Positions 56,580 to 64,000 of a DNA stretch of 64,000 bases are shown in pieces. How positions within the stretch are numbered: position 1 is the first letter of the stretch; each line of letters starts with the position of its first letter. Where the stretch lies: contig JACCGJ010010536.1 of the NCBI GenBank assembly GCA_013407085.1, positions 1 through 64,000 of the forward strand, written 5' to 3'. The notes under the pieces are model-generated. The model saw nothing but the letters and a program-made list of their open reading frames with translations. It was not told where the DNA came from and did no database searches. This stretch comes from Atriophallophorus winterbourni (lineage: Eukaryota; Platyhelminthes; Trematoda; Plagiorchiida; Microphallidae). Made by a program: the position numbers and the translations under genes.

Positions 56580-57425
56580 ATGTATTCTACACAGCACTAC
56601 CGGTTTCTGGCTGTTTGTAGTGATCAGGTCAAAACAGCACGATCAGGTTTGGTGGGTAGGTGGTAAACAAGGTTAAACTTGTATGCCACTGTTATACAGT
56701 GTTCTTACAAAGAACCACGATTTTCAAATACAGAATCAAAAAGTGATTCGTGGCCAAATTCTCGAGGCGCATATAAAAGACCAATGTGATGTGGTGCTCA
56801 TATCCCCATCCCTTACACACCACTATCGGTTTCTGGCAGTTTGCCATCATCATCTGGAGACAGTACAATCAGGTTCGGTGAGCTTTGAAACAGTGGATAA
56901 GTGGTAATCAAGGTTAAACTTGTATGCCATTGTTATATAGGGTTCTTACAAAGAACCATGATTTTCAAATACAAAATTAAAAATGATTCGTGGCCAAATG
57001 CTCGAGGCGCATATTAAATACCAATGTATTGTGGTGATCACATTCCCATCCATTACACACCACTACCGGTTTCCGGCTGTTTGTCGACATTAGATGGAGA
57101 CAGTAATATCAGGTTCAGTGAGCCTTGAAACAATGAATAGGTGGTATTCAAGGTTAAACTTGTATGCCACTGTTATATAGGGTTTTTACAAAGAACCACG
57201 ATTTCAAAATACAGAATCAAAAAGTGATTCGTGGCCAAATGCTCGAGACGCATATAAAAGACCAATGTATTGTGGTGCTCACATCCCCATCCCTTACACA
57301 CCACTACCGGTTTCTGGCTGTTTTCCGTCATCGGATGGAGACAGTAAGAACACATTCAGTGAACCTTGAAACAGTGGAAATACAGTAAAGTTAATTAAAC
57401 TTGTATGCCACAGTTAAATAGGCTT
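56580..57425 (-). repeat. Tandem repeat array with hammerhead-like core, family 2 (four cores)
   Basis: Units of about 228-243 bp. Landmarks in plus orientation: CACTACCGGTTTCTGGCTGT, GGATGGAGACAGTA, GGTTAAACTTGTATGCCACT, TTCTTACAAAGAACCACGAT and CGTGGCCAAATGCTCGAG. The cores lie near 56,590, 56,830-56,853, 57,061 and 57,311-57,334. On the minus strand the consensus is CYGATGA, TGGC, AAACA, GCCA, GAAACCGGTAGTGG. Helix II differs from family 1 (GTGC/GCAC) by compensating changes. In unit B the flanks of this array (33,310 and 33,340) are nearly adjacent, so the array is specific to unit C. Confidence 0.75.
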
Positions 57426-57539
57426 TTGGTCTAATTTAGTATTATAAGCATGATTGACCGACTAAGATTATTCACACTTAAATTTCGAGTTTGTTTTCTG
57501 ATGTTTCATGACCTACTGCCATTTGCATGTTTTTCCATA

Positions 57540-58540
57540 CTAGACCCAGCTGTGATAAATGTGATAAGTTATTGTTTCTCCTAAACGCAAATAAATGTGA
57601 CACACAAGCTTCCTCAGACCCAGGCTATTTGTCAGGACAGGGAATATGATAATGTAGTAGTCAAACCCCCACCACATATTTGACGTTACTGCTAAACAGC
57701 CTATAGTACGTATAGAGTATGTCACGTCTCGTGGGAATAACCAGGATCATTGTTTTTTCCTCCTAGTGTGTATCCACGTCAATCTAATAAAAGTGAATAC
57801 GCTCAAGGTCAGTTGACACAGCGGTTCACATGCGTAAAAGTACATAAATAACGGGTTAAGATTGAGCTATTTTTGAAGAAAAACAAAAATAAAACTCGTA
57901 GGTATACGGTAAATAACAATTATCTACTTTCTCATCAGTGTCGAGCGCCATATTTTTGAGATTTCCGCCCCATCCACCTTATTGCCAATTTTCACCGCTT
58001 CCGCATGTAGGCGTTTGCTATACGGTATAATACCACGTCTCACTGTTGCCACATTGTCTAGATCGACGCTGTGGCCCGTATCTAAAACGTGCTCCGCCAA
58101 GTCGGAATCACGAATAAGGGATTGATATTACCTCGCATCCCGGGGCTTTCAGTGTTCTTCGATTCTAGTGTGAATTTCCCTGAAATTCTGCCGTTACGCG
58201 TACGGCGGATTGGTTCAAGATTCTACGTATAGATTCAGATGTGCATTTCATATACGGTATACGAACTGAATATCGCCATTTTCTCCGATTTCTCTTATGG
58301 GTATTTTACCTTCATCAACTGGCACTTTACAAAACTTTTTGGATAACCATGGTCTATGAGCCTTTGGCTCGCTTCACGGTGCAATTTTTTCGTTCTCTTT
58401 CGTCGCTGCATGTGTTCTATTTTATGGAAAATGGAACAAGCTATGGAACTGAAGAAACATGATTCAAATACAGCCATTGCTAATGCTGACAAAGGTAAAG
58501 TAACTGGAATTTTGAACAAAGCGATTTTTTAGACAAGATT
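57540..58540 (-). mobile_element. Penelope-like element C-terminal and 3' region, degenerate
   Basis: Minus strand: 58,519-58,295 holds the connector (RLIDHGYPKSFVKCQLMKVK, matching NHGYPKSLIKRQLNR at 24.7 kb). 58,140-57,950 holds DLAEHVLDTGHSVDLDNV and KIWRSTLMRK then a stop. A 3' region follows, homologous to 31,745-31,990, and near 57,620 is a decayed hammerhead-like GGTCTGAGGAAGCTT. The GIY-YIG core itself is mostly lost. Confidence 0.78.
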
Positions 58541-58759
58541 ATCTTAAATGTGCATGGAAATCTTGATTAATTTTCATGCTGCAAATTTCCTATTATCTGC
58601 TTTGATAATATAATGAAAGTGAATAAAAATATTCTAATCACTGCACACTTTTGGTGTACATTATGACGTGAGTAGTGTATACGGTGCTGGTATCGATCTC
58701 AAAATTTATCCGCTTTTAAAATTGAACACCCTTGAACTCCGTTCCGGAATTCCATATTG

Positions 58760-59230
58760 AGGAATTCCGCTCATTCTTGGAATAATCTTGCTAAGCGTGA
58801 ACAATACGTAACTCTGTCTTTCGGAGGACGTGGCCAAACCATTGCAGCCTTCGCCGTTTTATGTGAGCGGAAAGTGGAGATAGTCCGCTGCAACGCTCTC
58901 GTACGGCTGCGTTAGATACTCGGTCAGTATATTGGATGCCCAAGATTACCCTGAGGCACCAATGGTCGAACACTTCTAATGTGCGTACATCCTGTGACCT
59001 TAAAGGCCATGTCTCGCATCCGTAAAGCAGTACAGGGCGGATCGCTGCTTGATAAACACGCGTCTTAGTTTTTAGGCTGATCACGGGCTTGCGCCAAAGG
59101 GTGCCCTTTAACTGCAAAAACGCATTACGAGCACGATCGACCCTTAACTTCACTTCATCTTTCGCCTGACCATTGGGCAATATAGTTGAGCCGAGTTATT
59201 TGAAGACTGGAACGTATTCAATCGGACAAA
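58760..59230 (-). mobile_element. RTE-like retrotransposon fragment
   Basis: The minus-strand frame 59,180-58,791 (129 codons) has RARNAFLQLKGTLWRK, TRVYQAAIRPVLLYGCETWP, DHWCLRVILGIQ and RRLQWFGHVLRKTELR. This is the same conserved block as in 54,281-54,907 but from a different, diverged copy. Both ends truncated. Confidence 0.82.
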
Positions 59231-59254
59231 CCTAGGCGCGAAATGGCTGGAAAC

Positions 59255-60160
59255 TCACCACATTCATTCCAGAACCAATCCCGATTTTGACCTAAATGAA
59301 ACCACCACAGAGATATATTTAACAGCTAATATGAATTATCAATTCGTCCTAAATTTTTCATAGGAACTTAGAACTGTAACGAGTTCATAAATTTACAAAA
59401 ATAGAATATTTTTGAAAGCTTCACTCCAAAGCGTATCGGCTCGAATTTGCACTTTATTTATGAGGAAACATTGTTTAAAGTTTAAACACCAGAACGTTTC
59501 CTATTTGAAATGATGTTGAGTATTTCTCAATGAATATCTTCGTCACAGATTCCGAAATCAAATCGTTTCTCCATATACGAGCAGAGCAAACGCTTGTTGC
59601 GGATGACCGATCATGTGTAAATATAATATAAACGGTCACTCACAAGAAAGCTTTCAGACAGATTTGTAAATATTTGGGATGAAAATTTGGGATTTCCCTA
59701 GGTGAGCGTGTGTCGATTGAACGGAGTGTGATTGATGATTCGGAACTCGTTCAAATACGACCAATCACGTAAAATAAAATATCGTGTAAACGAATATTTC
59801 AGTTTTCTAAAATGGTTATCCAGGATGTTAGGAATTTAATTACGTGAAATTACTAAATCGCATAGATGGATTGATTATTTCAACGATTACTCATTAATGG
59901 AATTCACATTTATATTGGGAATCAAGAACAAATATGTCATTTTGTGATCATAGTTATAAATATATATGATATAATTCCATAATTTTAATAAATTGTTCAG
60001 AGCAGTTTAGGGCACGGAAACAAAAAAATATTCGGTGGAAATATTAATGCCAGAAATTTTCGATTGACATGAATATTCGAAAAATTATTTTCCTAGTTAA
60101 TGTATATTTTGAAGCACACTAAATTAAATCACTAGTTAGGTGTCAACACTAGGTTAGTCA
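59255..60160. repeat. Duplicated non-coding block, partner at 34,845-35,770
   Basis: Shares CATTCATTCCAGAACCAATC, TTTCTCAATGAATATCTTCG and ACGTAAAATAAAATATCGTG. One insert (CATGTGTAAATATAATATAA at about 59,613) distinguishes this copy. Confidence 0.8.
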
Positions 60161-61355
60161 AAAGCGAAATCTTTCGTATAAAAACCTATCAGAGACGATG
60201 GGAGTTAATGCGGTGACGTAGTATTTGGAGGATAGCTCGATTACGTGTCCAAAGACTACAAATTTCGAATAGCTGTCGAATGACGAATGTCTTACGCTTA
60301 ACCTCGGTTTAGGTACCTAAAATTTGGTTCCTCGTAAGATATATCACTTAAAGTGTAAAAATGCAGACATATTCTGAGGGGAGCTGACCTTGTTAGGCGA
60401 ACGGAAGTAAAACGACGCTGCCCATGGGAATACTTAAATCCTAGATCATATAATACGATATTAATCTAAAACGTTTGCATGACAAGGGGGTTATTTGTGA
60501 GAATGACGTTTTTCTCCATCTACCAATCAATGTGTTTGTTTCCGATGGAATAACAAAAAACTGTTTACTGAACAAATTTATTTCCATCGGTAGTTAGAAT
60601 CAATTTCCCGGAAACATTAATGGACTATGAGTGCAGCGACGTACGCAAAATTGAGATCACCAATATTCAATTTGAATCACGTGTAAACACTCATTATATG
60701 CTTGGCAGCATTTAAAATAGTATTCATACATATTCTACTTGGTATCATAGACAGACTACCCTTAAGTTTGTAAAATACTCTAGTTAATCACCTGCGCTCA
60801 GAGCGTCTAATACGAAACGGGAAACTTTAACAGACTGTGTGCGACGATACGAACATAAGAGCGTATTGTCACTTCTCGATTTATTTCTTGACATGGTAAA
60901 CTTAACATTATCACATTTACCTGGAAATATATGAAGCTAGTGCGAACTCAGTATTAGAAAGCGTACGATTTGTAGCGGCCTTGTAAACAGGCGCATTTGA
61001 CTTTCTAATCTCAAGAGCATGCACTAAGTTCGTATGGCGTCCAGTAGCACAGTTTAACGAATTTAAAATGGGAGCAATAATACTTGGAAAAATACCCGCT
61101 ATAGCTTAAATTATATTCAGTGTGTGAGTTTATATCTCACGCAAGGCTTTAAGTGAAAGGAACTAAACATTTTCATGGACCAGATGGACCATAGCAGGCA
61201 TCTAAAGAATACAAAACAATGTTTTATCGATATGAGTCAAAAAATTCACAAACGATTTTAAAGTTCAGCAGATTTAATAGTATGAGTAGATTATGATTCA
61301 AGTGAATTATTTGATAACTATCTAACTAACTAACAAGACTGCTCAAACTAGTTAT
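60161..61355. other. Sequence without recognised features
   Basis: About 1.2 kb, AT-rich. No open frame of note and no match to the other units that I can see. Confidence 0.4.
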
Positions 61356-61359
61356 TTCG

Positions 61360-62355
61360 TTTCACTAAGGCATGAAGGGCTCAGTCCATCTAAACGGTTT
61401 CAGATCTGAAGCCTTCGAAATTCGACGAGGCTTCACCATGAGCAAGACCAAAGTCCTTGGTCCAGGGACTGTATCGCCTCAAATCATCACTGTTGGAAAC
61501 TCTCAGCTTGAATCAGTACATCATTTCACATACTTTCGTTCAACCATTGCGGATAACCTCTCACTAGACACGTAGATTGGTAAGCGGATTGGCAGAGCAG
61601 CTGTCATTCTGTTCCGTTTGAACTTTTGTGTTTGGGGTAACCGCAAGCCGACGGTCAAGACAAAGATGATGGTGTACAGCGAGTGCGTATTAAGTGCTTT
61701 ACTGTACGGCAGTGAAACCTGGACCACCCACGCAAGACACAAACGGAAGTTGAATGCTTTGCATCTACGAAGCATCCGTCGTATCTTGAACATATCGTGG
61801 ATGGACAGAGTGACTGATGCTGAAGTGCTTTTAAAAACTGCTCTACAAAGCATGTTCACCTTATTGCGACAGCGCCGCGTGCGGTTGCTTGGTCATGTCT
61901 ACAGAATGGAAAATGGTCGTACTCCGGAAGATCTACTCTATGGTGAGTTGCAATTAGGAAGTCGACTATTCGGCAGACCGCATTTGCGGTACAAATACGT
62001 TTGCAAATGATATATGGAAGCTATTGGCATTGACCCCGCGAGCTGGGCAAAACTTGCTCTTGACCGCTCACTTTGGAGGCATTGTGTAAAGCGTCGTCTG
62101 CAAGCCGGGGAGGAGCAGATACAGCTTTTGGCTGCTGAACGCAGATCACGCCGCCGACGTGCAACTGATGCAATACAACAGAGTTCTGACTATCGTTGCA
62201 AACGCTGCAGGAGAGATTGTTCATCCCGAAAAGGACTGTTAAGTCATTCAAAAAGCTGTAGAACATGAAATTTCATGCGATTGTGATGTACATCCATGGT
62301 CAACATCGACCAAAGTAAGCCAACAACAATTGATTAATCAAACAATTAATAATAA
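61360..62355 (+). mobile_element. APE-type non-LTR retrotransposon 3' part, RT core deleted
   Basis: Third copy of the family at 17.1 and 46.5 kb, and the only one with an intact 3' end. The front part FEIRRG is joined directly to FTMSKTKVLGPG, skipping the active-site box present in the 20.0-kb copy. The 3' untranslated part has GTACATCCATGGTCAACATC and ends in a CAACAA/ATTAAT simple tail. Confidence 0.85.
61372..62268 (+). pseudogene. C-terminal ORF2 of the non-LTR element with a terminal zinc finger
   Basis: One reading frame with only two stops, TAG at 61,573 and TGA at 62,008. Segments: HHFTYFRSTIADNLSLD, VLSALLYGSETWTTHARHK, LHLRSIRRILNISWMDRVTD and RRVRLLGHVYRMENGR. The end carries YRCKRCRRDCSSRKG and HSKSC, giving a C-x2-C...H-x4-C zinc finger. 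This ending is typical of the family and probably binds nucleic acid. Confidence 0.82.
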
Positions 62356-62389
62356 TTAATTGATACAAAATTCGTTCAACTTGGGGTAA

Positions 62390-62830
62390 ACTGTTAGAAG
62401 TCATTTTTATGCTATGAAGTTTAGAATATTCTAATTGTGAATTTGCTGCGCTTCAAGAATCTTGGCTATATACTGGAAGTGATTCATGTGTAACGAACAT
62501 TGAAGGTTTTAATCAATTTCGGCTTGATCATTAATACAAAGCAATGAATCGTTGTGGTGGTGTGACGATATGTGTAAATAAATTATTATCCAGTCTTATT
62601 AATATACAATTTAGTTGAAATCACAATAAAATTTGCGGTCTGGCTCTCAAAGGCGAACCACAATTTAAAACTATATTTAATCTCTAATTTTTATTTACCT
62701 ATATCATGCATGTTACCTTCGTCAACCTCGAGTTTTTAGACTATATTTTAAATGAAATCTCTGGTTTAAAATCTTCTGTCACTTGGTGGTGACTTTATTA
62801 GTGTAGAAAACGTTTACTGCAGAGTAGCTC
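62390..62830 (+). pseudogene. Degenerate non-LTR endonuclease remnant
   Basis: The plus strand translates to CEFAALQESWLYTGSDSCVT (ETW-like), IEGFNQFRLDH, NRCGGVTICVNKLL (the RGGGVAIYV box) and, in another frame, LGGDFISVENVY (the GDFN box). The order and spacing fit a Jockey/CR1-type endonuclease. Heavily decayed and short, so moderate confidence. Confidence 0.55.
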
Positions 62831-64000
62831 GTTAGCTAATTATTAAATTTCACAAGTGGATGTGAGGTTATACTAGACGATTTCTTTGTGATAGAACTAA
62901 TGCTTTTTCACGAATGCATGGGCGTATATTGCTGGCGCTAATCAATTTGCAACTAAATTGATGTCAAATATTTATGTGAAAACGAAATGTGTGGGGCAAT
63001 CTGTCGTTATGGAGAAAATGAGGTCTCCGCGATGCAATGCTTTAGAAATCAATGATCTCTTCAAACTTCTTATCTGTCTTCTCTTATATCAACGTATAAC
63101 AAAAATGTGCAGTCTCCTAAAATTACCAGAATATCTGTTATGAAATCTGCTGTCCAGTTAAAACAATTTGCAGCTGAACTCTAAGATTATCCTCAACCAC
63201 AATTTATAGGTTAGGTGAGCAGAAATAATATGTTTAACTCAGTTGAAACATAGCTCTAAACAAATAACAGAGTACTATATTAAGCAGGAAAATAATAATG
63301 CGCCAGTTACATAACTGAATCTAAATTGTCAGGAGTCGCTATTTTATAGACACATAAAATTACTCGCGTGTGCTTAACAGCAAGCGATAAGGTATTAAAT
63401 ATAACTGAAAAGAATGACCAAGCAAGAATCGGTAATTTAAAAAAACGCAGGGTATCAGGCCATAAAATGTCCTTTCAACGTTATTAAGAGTCAGCGCTCC
63501 TTCAATTGCTAAACCGATATCTTCAATAAACAAGCGATCTCTGTCGACTCTCACTATTTTCGGTAGCTGGAATGCAGCTAAAATTACTCCAGTTCGAATA
63601 TTCGAGAAAAATATTAGGCCAGAACAACGTTGTTCAGAAGTTTCACAAGTTTTTTAAAGCATCGTTTTCAATGGAATGCAAACGTTATCTTATAACAAGG
63701 ATGATGCTCAATTTGAATATTGAAAACAGCTATCAACAAACAAATCTATTGGGCCCTAAATTCATAGAATGTTTCATGTTCTGGATCAAAGGTCACTAGC
63801 TGCTCAATTATGTTTTCTTTACGACGCAAATGCGTTTAGCTCTGTAGATCTTGCAAAACTCGTATAACAACTGAAAACCAGTCAATACTATACATTATCT
63901 TCAAATTAATGAGCAGATGATATATGGATGAATCTTATTTATCGAAGTCAATGGAATATGTATTTCTGGGCTAAAGACTGGGGAAGGAGTACCGCGAGCT
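62831..64000. other. Sequence without recognised features to the window end
   Basis: Possibly more of the decayed element upstream, but I could not recognise reverse transcriptase motifs. Open frames of 60-75 codons lack domains. Confidence 0.4.

Overview
This is an AT-rich, repeat-dominated stretch of an animal nuclear genome, most probably a parasitic flatworm (trematode). The inference rests on two things. First, there are three tandem copies of an unusual rhodopsin-like GPCR that resembles the flatworm-specific rhodopsin families. Second, the repeat content matches flukes: a CsRn1-type Ty3/Gypsy element with a tRNA-Trp-like primer site, CR1-like and RTE-like non-LTR elements, Penelope-like elements (PLEs) with a GIY-YIG endonuclease, and hammerhead-like repeats. 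No bacterial features, CRISPR arrays, rRNA or tRNA genes were found. Apart from the GPCRs I see no host gene that I can support.

The window is built from three diverged copies of one ancestral unit. Unit A (1 to about 11,944) carries a GPCR cut by the window edge and broken by a TGA codon in TM7. Unit B (about 11,945-43,369) carries an intact 372-residue GPCR at 13,624-14,742. Unit C (about 43,370 to the end) carries an intact 372-residue GPCR at 44,513-45,631. In B and C the upstream region is also duplicated, including an untranslated 5' exon with a conserved splice donor, an intron and a 3' splice site 7 bp before the ATG. Non-coding sequence downstream of each GPCR is collinear between the units for roughly 10 kb. 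This makes it possible to recognise later insertions by comparing filled and empty sites.

Unit-specific insertions are as follows. Unit A: a 5.1-kb Ty3/Gypsy element (3,786-8,926) with 176-bp LTRs, and a tandem array with hammerhead-like cores (about 10,850-11,940). Unit B: a mariner-type remnant inside the GPCR intron; a 1.34-kb foldback MULE-like transposon with 9-bp target duplications (15,069-16,410); a degenerate APE-type non-LTR element (17,097-20,429); a CR1-like element (23,263-27,120) interrupted by a PLE (about 23,873-24,966); further CR1-like elements on the minus strand (28,135-29,520; 38,575-41,195; 42,190-42,560); and a PLE fragment near 32 kb. Unit C: the APE-type element at 46,455-49,468; CR1-like pieces; an RTE-like 3' fragment with a perfect 10-bp target duplication (54,165-54,935); a second hammerhead-like array (56,580-57,425); another PLE; and further RTE and APE element pieces up to 62.4 kb.

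Functionally the picture is a small chemoreceptor-like GPCR cluster expanding by tandem duplication in a region heavily colonised by transposable elements. The strongest unusual observations are: (1) two families of tandem repeats whose hammerhead-like core keeps helix II by compensatory changes; (2) a foldback MULE whose termini are arrays of 15-bp repeats and which carries a FLYWCH zinc finger; (3) a minimal hammerhead in the PLE 3' region; (4) a single TGA codon that truncates one GPCR just before its NPxxY motif.
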